A DNA stretch of 64,000 nucleotides, taken from Schizophyllum amplum. Lineage: Eukaryota; Basidiomycota; Agaricomycetes; Agaricales; Schizophyllaceae. The stretch is taken from contig VDMD01000002.1 in NCBI GenBank assembly GCA_007026445.1, positions 1,550,001-1,614,000 of the forward strand, given 5' to 3'. Below are positions 1 through 11,111 of this stretch, piece by piece. Position 1 is the first letter of the stretch. The number at the start of each line of letters is the position of its first letter. The notes below the pieces were generated by a model. That model made no database searches and was not told the origin of the DNA. It saw only the letters and a program-made list of their open reading frames with translations. Made by a program: the position numbers and the translations under genes.

Positions 1-2
1 AC

Positions 3-1012
3 TGGGTCCTTTTCCCCATCACGCTGGTTATGGTGCTTGTCGGCGTGTTGCGTGTTAATGTTGTGCAACTTCTTCAATCCACTTCAAAGAGGCAGAGGAA
101 GGACGTTGTCAGGGAATCTCGAGCTGTAGTGCGAGCGGGTGCTCTCCGGCAGACCGCACAGCATTCCCCCCTCCCGCCGGCTTTCTTCCTCCCGATGGCG
201 CGTCAGCTTGCCACGAACTTGGAAGAGGGCACTTTCTTGAAGGAGAAGCCCAAGGATACCACACAAGGACCTACCGCACCTCCTAATCCTCTATCTGACC
301 CAGCTGCTATGGAGGGGATGATGTCCGGGATGAAGACTCAGATGGTGCGTCACGAATTGTCAGTCCGGCGTTTGTACTGACTATTCCCTGTCGCGCAGGT
401 GATGATGGTGCCCCAAATGGTCATCATGGGCTGGATCAACTTCTTCTTCCAAGGCTTTGTCCTCAGTGAGCTTCCTTGCACTCCCGGAATGCGTTGATTC
501 CGACAATCTCACCAGTCAACCTTCCCTTCCCCCTCCCCGCCACGTCTGGCTTCAAGTCTCTTCTTCAGCGCGGTATCCAGACACCCGACATGGATGTGAG
601 ATGGGTGAGTTTGCTACATATGTATCGTAGCGCGCTCTCACGTCAAACAGGTGTCCTCTCTATCGTGGTATTTCCTCAACTTTTTCGGTCTCAACGGCCT
701 CCTTCGGCTACTTGTTGGCGGAGACGAGGGCATCGTCGGTAAGTGCTATGTGTGAAGCAAGGAAGGCAGTCCCTTATCCTCCAGCAGACCCGATGGCATC
801 CATGACACCCATGATGCCTAATGGTCCTGGCGCGCCCGACCCCGCAAAGGCGCACAAAGCAGAGGCAGAGAACGTTCGATTTGCAGAAAGCGTTTACAGG
901 TGAACATCGCGGTTTAATGCTGAACATCTTATCAATGTAACTGACACATGTGTGTAGCTGGGTTGGGGACGGCCTAGAGACGCGCGTCCTCTCACGCTAT
1001 GGCATGAAGTAA
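3..1012 (+). CDS. EMC3: ER membrane protein complex subunit 3 (5' truncated by window edge)
   Basis: Membrane subunit of the ER membrane complex, which inserts tail-anchored and multi-pass proteins; EMC3 is the YidC/Oxa1-related core. Six exons can be joined in frame: 3-344, 399-465, 516-604, 651-738, 785-899 and 958-1012, ending at TAA. The 251 visible residues start inside the first membrane helix (WVLFPITLVMVLVGVLR). Next come a basic Q-K-R loop, the MVIMGWINFFFQGFV helix, the FKSLLQRGIQ and DMDVRWVSSLSWYFLNFFG segments and a Met/Pro-rich cytosolic tail. All introns are about 50 nt with GT-AG ends. Only some ten N-terminal residues appear to lie outside the window. The family match is clear from the order of these segments. 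Confidence 0.93.
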
Positions 1013-3817
1013 CCAACATGTAGATTATACGCTCGTATTACAATAGCCCCCGAAGCAGGTGATGTGGGCTTTCAATCAATACAGTAGCCTGGATTTCCAC
1101 CGACACACCACCATGATCAAAGCGGTCAAAATTTTTGACATCGCGATTGAACCTGCAAAGATGCACGAGAAGGAGTGTTATACCACCCAGATGCTAGCAG
1201 ACTATATCATGGATGTGTAGAAGCAGATCTGCAGAGGGTCGCGCAGGGACGAACCCCTGGACTCGGGCGGAAGGCTTGAGGGCGGCCACTAGTGACTAAG
1301 CCGCACGCGGGCCAAATGCCAACCTGTGAAGACGCACAGAAGAAGGCAAGTACCTTCCTGATGCTAGCAGAGTGCATGCACCGCGCTGTGCACTGACAAG
1401 CGATGAGCCAGTATAAATCAGGACTCGGCGATGGGGGACAGGAGCGCTAGCATGCGAATCCGATCACTGGCATCATGCTGCAGAAACGCCCATCTACACC
1501 TCCTCGAGAACCCAGTAGCGATAACTGACGGAGGCGCCGCCGTGGGCGTGAGTCCAGAGCGCCGAGAGCGATGGACGCCATGTTCCCCTATTCGGCCGCG
1601 ACATCGGACGCCGTAAATGGCGTTGCCCCGCGTGTACATGGACCTATCCGTTCAAACGTGGGGGACAAGGGATCACAGAGGAAGGACGAGCAGGAGCCTC
1701 CATCCCTCGGCTCGCTGCGTAGCCTGCTCCCCTCTTGGCTTTGAGCTGACAACTCTCTCAAGTTCAGAACCTCGACATGCCTCGCATGCGAGATGCGCGA
1801 CACCCACGTCCGCGCGGGTTTCATTCACCGCAGCTAGGGTGTTACTCTGCGAGGCCGATATTCTCGGTACTATGGTAGCCCCCTACATATGGCGCGCAGA
1901 TCCCCCTTCGCAAGACCCTCGTCGATGACGACCGCATACGCTACCACACCCAGGCCAGCGTATGGCAACGCTTGCGGAGCGTCCCCTCTCTGCCGCTCCG
2001 CACGCTCTGGGACGCAAGCGACGAGCGTGCATTGCGGTCGTACACGCGCGCGCGACGGCTCCCTCCAGTGATGTCGCATACTACCATCTCGCAGACATCG
2101 CGCTCTGCATCCCTCCCGATCTCGAAGATGCCCACGTCCCATCTGCCCGAAATCGCCGCTCACGCTCCTAAAAATCTTCCTGTTGCTCCTGCCGCGGTAG
2201 CTCCCCAGCCATTTCCCGTCGTCTCTGCGCGTCTCGCAGCCAGGTCGCTGCATATCGGCTGTATCAGAGTCGTGCACGGAAGCTTTGGCTAGGCCGACGT
2301 CGGCGATCGTGCGTGCCATGAGACGACATGCGCTACGAGACAATCGCATCCCCCCGCGGGGCGCGTACGCTGCCACAGCGGGGTCCGCGCGTGGCAATGC
2401 TGGCGGATCGTCCCCCACGCTGCGGGACGCGAGCGACGACGCGTACGATGCGACTCACTCATCGAAGCAACTGCTCCCTCCAGTGATATCTCACATCAAC
2501 ATCTCCAAGACGCCGCGCTGCCGCCCTCTACATCCCTCCCGAGCTCGAAGGCGTTCACCCTCCTTGCCACTCGGAGCGACGGCGTGGGTGATGTGATTCA
2601 GCCATCGCTCGTCGCATGACCGGACCACGACAGTCTGCGTACATCGCAGTCGTATCCGCGGACGCCGCGATTATGCTCTCCCGTAATGGTGCATATCCCC
2701 TCGCAAACATCGCGCGTACGCTCTGGACATCCCCCATGAGCTCGAAGGCGTCCACATCACATCAGCACGACTCGGCCAGCGCGCCCACGCAACGTCGAGC
2801 ACATCATCATTCAGCGGGATGCCGGCGGTTGCGCGACCCACGCGGCACGCACAATGAACGCGACGCAGGACATACAGACTTGCGCCTTCGTTACGGACGA
2901 CCCGTCTGCCAAGTTTGCGGCGCTACGCTTGGCGATAGCGTACTTACGACGGACGTTGGATAACCGCAGCGGCTGGGCCTCAGTCCATCCCCGTTGACCT
3001 GTCGTGGCGATACACGGCGAGGGCGGTAATCGCGCGGGCAACGCGTGAATCCGCCTGGCGAGGTCGACTCAACACCACCAAAACGAAATTATGATGCTTA
3101 GAACAGCTTTTCGGTGACACCAGCAACTTCACCACCAATGTCCCTTAGGCTCCTCGCTCGCATGCATCTCCCAGGCATCTCCTTCAACGCATTCGCCCAC
3201 AGCCTATCAACGCAGTCATGGCTATCTCCTATACTTCCTTGCCCACTGCCACAGGCATTGCTCCAGTGCTTCAACTACACTCCAGTCGCGCCGATGCAAG
3301 TCGCAAACGCCCGAGGGGTTTTTTCACGCTTTTCCCCAGGGCTGGCATGCATCTCGAGAGTCGATACAGTTGAGTAGGTGCTGGGTGCCGGCTTGGTAAC
3401 AGGGATGGAAGCCATCAGCGTGGGCAGCGGACAGGGTGGAAGATGCCGGAGATCACGTAGCAGCGAGAGTCGGAAGGTCGGTTGACTGGGAGGGGAGGCA
3501 GGCTGGTCAGATCGTTGAAGTGGCTGCACGGTTGCCACTGGGTTCAGGACGTGACGCGGTTCGGCCGCGTGGCCGCAATGGCCTTTGTGGTAGACTGTTT
3601 GGCTCCGTAGCACGTATCTAGCGCAGTACAGTGTAGTACGGGCACCCCACTGTTCCTACGCGGGACCCCGTGGGTTAATTCACCTCACCTCACCTCACCA
3701 CTCACTATTCCTTTCATGAGAGTTCACGGCAAATGACGCTGCTTTGACAGAAGCTCGTTTGTCGGATGCGCGGATGGGGATCGTATCCGTACCAGCCGTC
3801 GTGATCACTACCTGTGA
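1013..3817. other. Gene-poor stretch with degenerate internal repeats
   Basis: No coding exon chain is convincing here. Open frames exist on both strands but have basic, low-complexity translations with no recognisable domain. The part from about 1930 to 2760 contains diverged repeat copies (separate entry). A short run of CTCAC units lies near 3681-3700. The rest looks like ordinary intergenic sequence or decayed elements. Confidence 0.5.
1934..2760. repeat. Diverged, GC-rich repeat units (about 200 bp core)
   Basis: A block at about 1934-2134 is clearly similar to one at about 2363-2550. Both share the order GCRTACGCT, GGCAAYGCT, GGGACGCRAGCGACGA, CTCCCTCCAGTGAT and CATCCCTCCCGA.CTCGAAG. 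A third, shorter copy at about 2636-2760 carries GCGTACATCGCAGTCGTA and CATCCCCCATGAGCTCGAAG. Spacing is irregular (about 430 then 200-270 bp), and the copies have point changes and small indels. The core is partly similar at protein level in one forward frame, so this could be decayed coding sequence, but no intact frame spans all copies. Confidence 0.55.
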
Positions 3818-3982
3818 GGCAGGATACGCGTTGCTTCGGCGATGTACGACGTACGAGTCCACATAATTGGAAGGCAGGATACGCGTTGCTTCGGCGATGT
3901 ACGACGTACGAGTTCACATACCTGTAAGGCAGGATACGCGTTGCTTCGGCGACGTACGACGTACGAGTATACTTAAAGACTC
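3818..3982. repeat. Three tandem 55-bp repeats upstream of the aldo/keto reductase
   Basis: Units begin at 3818, 3873 and 3928, each with GGCAGGATACGCGTTGCTTC. The first 40 bp of units 1 and 2 are identical; unit 3 differs by one T-to-C change in that part. The last 15 bp diverge. Each unit contains an ACGCGT hexamer and a TACGACGTACGA core that holds the palindrome CGTACG. The array ends about 55 bp before the start codon of the aldo/keto reductase, so it lies in its promoter or 5' UTR. Confidence 0.9.
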
Positions 3983-4038
3983 GCAGCGTTCTATGACTGA
4001 TCTCACCGCAACCATCGACGACAACCCCTGTACTTGCA

Positions 4039-5127
4039 ATGGTGCACATTCTCGGTAAAGACGTTGGGCAAGTCGGGTTCGGTCTGATGAGTGAGTGGAG
4101 ATGTGGCCTTTTGTCTGTCATAACCGACTCACTCTGCGCAGGCCTGATTTGGCCCGGCTCTGGTGGACTCCCGGACGAAGAAGCCATTAAGACTATGAAG
4201 GCCGCTCTCGAAGCAGGCACCACCTTCTGGAACGGCGGTGACTTCTACGGCACGCCCGAACGCAACTCCCTCCATCTCGTCAAGGCATACTTCACCAAGT
4301 ACCCTGAGGACGTCGACCGCGTAGTGCTCTCTATCAAGAGTGGTTCCGGCGCGCACGGGCCCTTGGACGCCAGCCGTGCCGGTGTGCGCGCCTCAGTCGC
4401 CAGCTGCGCCAGCGTCTTGGAAGGCGTGAAGAAGATCGACATCTACGAGTGCGCGCGCAAGGACCCGAACGTGGACATCGAGGTCACGGTCGCTGCTCTC
4501 GCCGAGCTCGTCGCTGAGGGTGCGATCGGCGGCATCGGCCTGTCAGAAGTGGGCGCGGAGACTATCCGTCGCGCGGCGAAGGTGCACCCTATCGCGGCTG
4601 TGGAGGTTGAGGTCTCGCTCTGGGTTACCGAGATCCTGAGCAATGGTGTCGCGGTGACCTGCGGGGAGCTGAACATACCCATCGTCGCGTACTCTCCCCT
4701 CGGCCGTGGCTTCTTGGTGAGTCTTCCACGCGTTCGTACAGAACACGGTCACACTGACGTCGCACAGGCCGGGAAATACAAGACCATCGAAGACGTCCCG
4801 AAGATCATGCACATGTTCCCGCGCTTCCAGCCCGGCGCCTTTGAGCATAACATGAAGCTCGCTAATGAGGTCGAAGCAGTCGCGAAGAAGAAGGGCTGTA
4901 AAGTGTCGCAGGTCGCGATGGCCTGGGTGGCATCGCTGAACAATAAGCCCGGCATGCCGCCTATCCTCCCCCTACCTGGGACATCCTCGCCGGAGAGGGC
5001 GAAGGAGAACAGCACGTTCATTGAGCTGTCGGCGGAGGAGCTGAAGGAGCTCGAAGATATCGTTGGCCGCTGCGATGTGGTGGGCGACCGGTACCCTGGG
5101 GCATTTAACGCACTGTCGTGGGGTTGA
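4039..5127 (+). CDS. Aldo/keto reductase, pyridoxal reductase-like
   Basis: Predicted cytosolic NADPH-dependent oxidoreductase of the AKR superfamily, closest in motifs to fungal pyridoxal reductases (vitamin B6 salvage). Three exons (4039-4090, 4142-4716, 4768-5127) give 328 residues. Visible features are the N-terminal GFGLM, the Asp/Tyr pair of the active site in FWNGGDFYG, the catalytic Lys region VVLSIKSGSG, the IDIYECARKDP segment, GAIGGIGLSE and IVAYSPLGRGFL. The C-terminal cofactor region reads ILPLPGTSSPERAKEN. Both introns are 51 nt and contain no in-frame stop, so the frame stays open if either is retained. The exact substrate cannot be read from sequence. Confidence 0.88.
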   Translation: MVHILGKDVGQVGFGLMSEWRCGLLSVITDSLCAGLIWPGSGGLPDEEAIKTMKAALEAGTTFWNGGDFYGTPERNSLHLVKAYFTKYPEDVDRVVLSIKSGSGAHGPLDASRAGVRASVASCASVLEGVKKIDIYECARKDPNVDIEVTVAALAELVAEGAIGGIGLSEVGAETIRRAAKVHPIAAVEVEVSLWVTEILSNGVAVTCGELNIPIVAYSPLGRGFLVSLPRVRTEHGHTDVAQAGKYKTIEDVPKIMHMFPRFQPGAFEHNMKLANEVEAVAKKKGCKVSQVAMAWVASLNNKPGMPPILPLPGTSSPERAKENSTFIELSAEELKELEDIVGRCDVVGDRYPGAFNALSWG

Positions 5128-5629
5128 GAATGTTGTAAACAGGTTGTTAAGAAGTCATACATACGCAGTAGACAGTGAATCACCGGTCACCAACACAAGG
5201 AGCTCTTTCGAACACCAGCTGAGGCTTTGAGTATCATTAAGTACTTGTCATGCGCCTGCTATGCAGCTATATGGAAACAACAAGGGACGCAAAAAGTGGG
5301 CCGCCAGCTGTGGCAGGGGAGGATGCAATTGAGGCGAGTCTTCAACGTAAAGCCTGGACTCGCTGTGGGTCTATCCCAAATCGTTCCTACGAACGTCGGC
5401 CGCGGGAGACTAAATCGTTCCCATGGTCGCACTTATCATTCTTCATATGCTCGTGTTGCAGCTGCAGACCACCGTGCTTCATCTGTTACCGGTCAACTTG
5501 CAGCTACAAGGCGACCAGCGCGGGGCACCAGGCCCATCAGAACTCGTAGAGGATTGGCCCCACAAATTACAGGTTGAACGCGAATATACGATACCATCGA
5601 TAGGGAACAAAAACACAATCCAGGTAATA
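5128..5629. other. Intergenic, convergent 3' regions
   Basis: About 500 bp between the ends of the aldo/keto reductase (+) and the KCH transporter (-). It should hold both 3' UTRs. I see no further gene. Confidence 0.5.
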
Positions 5630-7530
5630 CTACACCGCATGTCCGTGCGAGCCGCCCTGGTAGGGCGACTGCTGAGAGTACCCGCCGTACGGGTCGTGCG
5701 CCCCGTTGACACCGTACGGATCCTGCGTGCCGTGCGCTCCGTTGACGCCGTATGGGTCCGGCGTTCCACGGGCGCCGCCGTACGCGTCCTGCTGACCGTA
5801 CCCACCGTACGCGTCCTGTTGCGCAGCGTCGCCATGGGCACCATCATAGTACCCATAGTTCTGCTGCTGCTGATACGGGTCCGGCGCAGCCGTCCCGGGG
5901 CGGTCGGTTGGGTAGCCGTACGATGCGACCGTGGGCGTGGACACGGCGACAGGCGCGGCGCTACTGACGAGATGCGCGTGGCTCTCGTTGTCGTCGTCGT
6001 ACGAGTATGCATTAGGGTCCTCTGCAAACGTCGCCTGGCTGCCGTTGAAGCCGTATACGCTTGGTGCTTGCGCGGTCGAGTACGGGTTGTATGGCGGCAT
6101 GGGCGGCGGGAACTCGCCCTTGTCGGCGTAGTAGTAGTTGTCCCCGGTTTGTGCGGTATATGTGGAGGGGGCTTTGTAGGTGTTGTAGGTGGACGAGGCG
6201 CCGTGCATGGTCGAGGCGGCATCGTCATCGTCGTCGACGGACAACTGGGGAAGAGTAGGTTGCGGGAGTGCCTTGGCGCCATCCTTGACGTGGGAGAAGT
6301 CGCCCATAGCTTCCTTGCGGGCTTGCTTTGCGTTCTCGGCAATACGCTGCTTGTTGCGACGCTTGATGACAACAGCGATACGCTGGGGCAACAAGTGAGC
6401 GAACAAATAAGATGCATCGCACATACGTCCGTACCTTATCCACTTTGTGGCAACAGTATTCCTGCGAATGATGAGCATAAACATACATGGTGCGGGGATG
6501 ACTCTACCTTGAGGTTACCGCGGATATGGCAAAGCAGAGGGACGTAGCACACGCCGGCAGCAATGAGCAAGAACAGCGAACCAGCGAACACGGTCACAGT
6601 GAAAAACGTGGTGACCATGAGCGCTGATGTGGAAGGACTGTTGTCATCGAAATACTTCGTGACGTCGTACCAGTCCCCATCATTGTTGTGCTTCACAAGC
6701 CACACGGCATACAGAGTGAGAGCGTTGATCGTTTGGCGGGGCCCATCGGCAAGAAGGACCCGCTTCCAACCTGTATATAGTTAGCAGAAGCAGCAAAGGT
6801 GGACGGAAGCAACGCACTCTTGAAAGTGAAGAAGACGAAGAAAGCAAAGTCGTCGCTCGTCTTCGTGGAGTTGCTGATATGATCGAAGAAGCAAAAGCAA
6901 TCATATGAGCCTGAAGAAGGTCAGCGGCAGGAATGGTGAATTTGGGATGTATGCGCACGGAGGGAGTAGTAGTGGTTCGCCATGACATTGGTGAAGGCGT
7001 ATGAGATATCTCTGCTAGCGACAATCTTCTTCGCTTTCCGCGACTCGTATCCGAGCTAAAGAGCACCCATGAGCTATGAAATGATACGAGCGAACTTGGT
7101 ACATACGAGGAGGAAAGAGAAGATGATGCAGCCGACGAAGATCCACTTTCCGATGCTGAAGGGAATGTTGACGCATCCGTCCAGGTTGCCGCAGCTGTTA
7201 AAGATCTCGTTCGACCACGACTCGGTTGTCAACATGGTGATGGCGGAGAAGATATCGGAGACGTAGACAAGGAAGTCCTTGAGGCAGATGATGTACAGCC
7301 AGAGATACCTGGCGGTCGCAACGGGATCAGACGACGGAAGCTGGCTGAGGTGGCGACGCTACGCACTTCATTCGCATGACAAAACCATTATCGGTGAACT
7401 CCCTGGTGTCGACAAAGTCGAACTGGGCGGGACGCGGTTAGCGGGTGGGTGGATGTGACTGAGTTGCTGCGGGACACACCTTGTGGTCGGGGACTTGTTC
7501 TCTCTTCCATTTCGGGCCAGAACAGCACAT
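5630..7530 (-). CDS. KCH-family (Kch1/Prm6-like) low-affinity potassium transporter
   Basis: Fungal plasma-membrane protein of the KCH family; yeast Kch1 and Prm6 promote K+ influx that supports Ca2+ signalling. The start ATG at 7530 opens a 17-codon exon (7480-7530), followed by 7367-7422 and several more short exons. The protein contains FVDTREFTDNGF, then KYLWLYIICLKDFLVYVSD, SWSNEIFNSCGNLDGC, GKWIFVGCIIFSFLLL, and KRWKRVLLADGPRQTINALT. The luminal-type WYDVTKYFDDNSP segment and a final strong helix (FAGSLFLLIAAGVCYVPLL) follow. The long cytosolic tail of roughly 250 residues is rich in Tyr, Gly, Gln and Pro, with two copies of DPYGVNGAH near the end. It is divergent with DRG1. Confidence 0.82.
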
Positions 7531-7903
7531 GGCGGGCGGTTGTGTGTCTTGGGGTGTATGCGCTCGAGGGCGGGAGAGTGTTTAGGCGGGCGGAACCAGT
7601 AGTTGGGTGGACCAGCCGTGGAAAGAGAGCGTGAGGGCGTGAAGGAATGTCAACGTTGGAAGTGCTTTGCGCGGTAGAACAGTGCAAGTTGGTTGGCGGG
7701 CCGGTAGGAAAACACTCGGAAACGGCCGGCAGGCTGCGAGCAGCAGCGCAGCGCAGGGGGGAGCGAGTTGACCGTGGATGGAATTGGAAACCAGCGCATC
7801 CGTCCGTCACACAGGTCAATGATGTGACATCCGTGACACCGCACATTGTTCGCTCCATTTATCCTTGTTTTTCACTTTTATTGTTCCCCACACACAATAC
7901 AAT
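7531..7903. promoter_or_regulatory. Divergent promoter between KCH transporter and DRG1
   Basis: About 370 bp separate the two start codons on opposite strands. The DRG1 side is AT-richer, with CT-rich and CACACAATACAAT sequence immediately before its ATG. No specific factor site is claimed. Confidence 0.45.
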
Positions 7904-9600
7904 ATGACGACCGTACAAAGAATCAAGGTGTGTGCTAGCCCTACCTAGGCCGACACTAGGCTCATCTAGCACAGGAAGTCGAAGATGAGATGGTAAGAGC
8001 ACTGCGCGCCACCCTCGACCTGGTCTGACGCACCGGCAGGCCAGAAGTATGTCAACTGCTGAATCAGTGACCAAGACTTGACCGTCGCACAGCCCAAAAG
8101 AACAAGGCCACGAGCTACCACTTGGGCCAGCTCAAGGCCAAGCTTGCCAAGCTAAAGCGCGAGCTCATTGCCCCCGGTGGAGGCGGCGGCGGTGGTGGCG
8201 GCGTCGGCTTCGACGTAGCGCGAACGGGTGTTGCCTCCGTAGGATTCGTCGGCTTCCCCTCAGTGGGAAAAGTACGCGATCGCCCATCCTTCCACCATCC
8301 CAAGCTCAGCTGATAATCCTGCCAGTCAACGCTCATGTCAAAATTAACTGGGACGCATTCTGAAGTATCAGCCATCGACTTTACAACACTTACCACAGTA
8401 CCCGGGACGGTCAAGGTGCACGGCGCACCCATCCAGATCCTCGACTTGCGTACGTCCCCTGCATGTTCCATTGTTGACCTCCCATGACGTCGATCTAGCT
8501 GGAATCATCGAGGGCGCCGCCGACGGTCGTGGTCGCGGTAAACAAGGTGCGTCGCTCACCATCACTGCCCCTCCACTTGCTCACCTATCCCCAGTCATCG
8601 CCGTCGCTCGAACTTGCAATCTCATCTTCATCGTCCTCGACGTCCTGAAACCGCTCGGCGACAAGAAAATCATCGAGAGCGAACTCGAAGGCTTCGGCAT
8701 CAGGCTCAACAAGCGACCCCCACAGATCTTGGTGCGGAGGAAGGACAAGGGCGGCGTTGCGATCACGAACACGGTTCCTCTAACCAATATCGACCACGAC
8801 GAGATTCGGGCTATTCTGAGCGAATACAGGATCAACAGTTGCGATGTTGCGATCCGCGAGCCGGGTGCAACAGCAGACGACCTGGTGGACGTAATCGAGG
8901 GAAACCGGTACGAGCGCTGCCTTTGCCCTTTGCACTTCTCATTGACGATTTCCCTTCTGCTTACCAGCGTATACATCCCCGCTATTTACGTGAGCTGATA
9001 TATCCGTCATTCTCACTTCGTTCAACCCACTCACCCCGATTAGGTCCTCAACAAAATCGACGCCATCTCCATCGAAGAGCTTGATCTTCTTTACAAGATC
9101 CCCAACTCCGTCCCCGTCTCCTCTGGCCAGTGGATGAACATCGACGAGCTCATCGACACGATGTGGACGGCGCTCGACCTAGTGCGCGTGTACACCAAGC
9201 CGCGCAAGCTGGCGCCAGATTACACGCAGCCCGTGGTGCTGAAGCGCGGGAAGTGCACGGTGGAGGATTTCTGTAACCAGATACACAAGGAGATTGCGAA
9301 GCAGATGAAGTTGTGAGTGATACCGCCCTTTCTCGAGGAGCAGTTTCCTCTAAAGTCCTGCGGTGTTGCTGCCTTCGTCGGGGTTGCTGGCTGCTCCCTC
9401 TCGCTCTGGTTCAATCAAATTGTCGAACATATGCTGACACCTGCACAGCGCCGTCGTCTGGGGAGCCAGCGCGAAGCACTCGAGAGGGCAGAAGGTCGGC
9501 CTGGATCATATCCTGGAGGATGAGGATGGTATGTTGTCCATTCTTCTTACAGGCACATAGTCTAACTGCATTTCCAGTCGTACACATCTCGAAGAAGTAG
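7904..9600 (+). CDS. RBG1: Developmentally regulated GTP-binding protein 1 (RBG1/DRG1)
   Basis: Obg-class translational GTPase that acts on stalled ribosomes with a DFRP1/Tma46-type partner. Eleven exons join to 368 residues, the usual family length: 7904-7927, 7975-7992, 8040-8046, 8093-8271, 8326-8449, 8499-8546, 8595-8907, 8968-8989, 9044-9312, 9449-9528 and 9578-9600. Motifs in order are DEMARTQKNKAT at the N terminus, a poly-Gly turn, the G1 loop GFPSVGKSTL, G3 DLPGIIEGA, G4 LNKID and a C-terminal TGS domain ending ILEDEDVVHISKK. The G1 loop is split by an intron after GGAAAA. Three very small exons start the gene, one of only 7 nt. Confidence 0.96.
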
Positions 9601-9998
9601 GATGTGTCGTCTGTACTTACCGTATCATCTACGTCTATTCTTTGTATATCCCGGCCCCCCTTGTATTTCGGTTTGTCATTGTATCACAGTGTATCACAGC
9701 CTGTCCTGATATGTGAAGCTGTCCTCGTACCACTGTCTGTCCTTCGGCGGCTTTGATTCCTCACGAGCATTTTTCTTATGAAAAAAGAAAGCTTAGACAT
9801 CAACGCCTTGCTGTCGCATGGCCAAATTCAAGACCAGGGACGTTCTGAGGAACTGTATGAAGCATCCGCCCATGTGAAAGTATACAAACATGAAAAGTTA
9901 TTAAGTATGTAGAGACGCAGACGCGCAAGCAGCGATATATGTAGCTTGGGCCGCATTGATACTTATTACATCCGCTGCCGACCGAGGGCGACATACTC
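9601..9998. other. Intergenic, convergent 3' regions of DRG1 and VTI1
   Basis: About 400 bp, locally AT-rich (poly-A run near 9780). It should contain both 3' UTRs; no gene seen. Confidence 0.5.
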
Positions 9999-11111
9999 TC
10001 AGCTAAACTTCGAGTAGAGGATGAGGCCTATGAGTATCAAGAGCACTGCGATAATCCCTGCAGTGACCACACGTTGCTGATACATCCTGCGAGTCGAAGG
10101 TCAGGTTAATTTGTGAAAAGTGCCAGTCAGAAGAAGAGTGTGTATCCCCTGCACCGCAGTGTCAGGAAAAGTGCGTGAAGAAGGACACGGTGCGCACTGA
10201 AGAATACCTTGCCCGGCACAAGAATGTGCACAATAGGAAGAAGGAGGGGGAGAGCGGTGGATAGATGATGGGTAAAATCGGGCGAAACATACCTGCGGAT
10301 CATGCCTTTCAGCGTCCCAGACGCTCGGTCAATGTGGCTCTCAGCAGTCCCGAGCTAAGACGAGAGATGAGCAGAGCAGTAGAGGTAGAGCATATCACGT
10401 ACCGTATCGCGCGCGTGCTCGATCTGCTCCCGCTGGCCGCGCAGGTTCAACAAGATGTCCGCGCCCGTTTGCTCCGTCTCAAGCGCGATGCGTTGCGACT
10501 CCTCCAGCCGCCGCGTGCCCTCGTCCAGCCTAGCCGTGCCCGCCAGCAGCCGGGCACGATCTATGATGCACGCGTGAGCTCCCCTGTGACCCCCGCCTCG
10601 AAGTCACTGCGCCACGCACCACTCTGGTCGTACCCATCATTCGTGCTGGACACGGCGAACCCGCTACCGGCGCTGCGCGCGCGGCCGCCCAGCAGCGCTA
10701 CGCGCGCCTCTGTCTCCTTGTACCGCCGCTTCGCGCCTGCGAGCGTGCTCTTCGCGGCGCCTAGGCGCTGTTGGTAGGGTGCGCGCAACGACTGCGGGAT
10801 GGACGGCAGCTCGATCTGCATCTGTGAGAGCATCTCGTCCGCCTCCTCGAGATCCATGGCCGTCCGGCGGAGTGTAGACAGGCGGGCCTCTACATCATGG
10901 GGATATACGAGTAGTGAAGACAAGAACGTGGACGTTAGGTGGATTGCAGGGATAATTGAGGTGAGCTTGCCATGTTCCTACAACGATCGGGAGGGAACGC
11001 ACCTGCTTCACCGTCAGCAGAGGCCTCTTCCAGCTTGTCGTTTATGGTGTCGATAAATTGTGTGAATTCATGTTCGTAGGAGTCGAAGAGGGAGGTTGGA
11101 GAGTTGTCCAT
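9999..11111 (-). CDS. VTI1: v-SNARE of the Vti1 family
   Basis: Qb-SNARE for Golgi-to-endosome/vacuole and intra-Golgi fusion. The ATG at 11111 starts MDNSPTSLFDSYEHEF, the typical N-terminal helix of the Vti1 three-helix domain. A coiled segment EVEARLSTLRRTAMDLEEAD follows. The SNARE motif runs from RLDEGTRRLEES to SHIDRASGTLKGM with the zero-layer Gln in LRGQREQI. A single C-terminal membrane anchor (VVTAGIIAVLLILIGLIL) ends YSKFS at TGA 9999-10001. The last coding exon starts with the codon split AG|G before MYQQR. A linker between the two helical parts holds an Ala/Gly/Arg-rich stretch. The family call is strong; the complex it serves is inferred from the family. Confidence 0.93.

Noticed and set aside
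1870..2418. 182-codon minus-strand frame
   Set aside because: It overlaps the diverged repeats, has a basic low-complexity translation and no splice-linked partner exons.
5423..6547. Long plus-strand frame (374 codons) and a second minus frame (312 codons) over the KCH tail
   Set aside because: Both are shadows of the repetitive Tyr/Gly-rich coding region. Only the frame continuous with the transmembrane exons has a family match.
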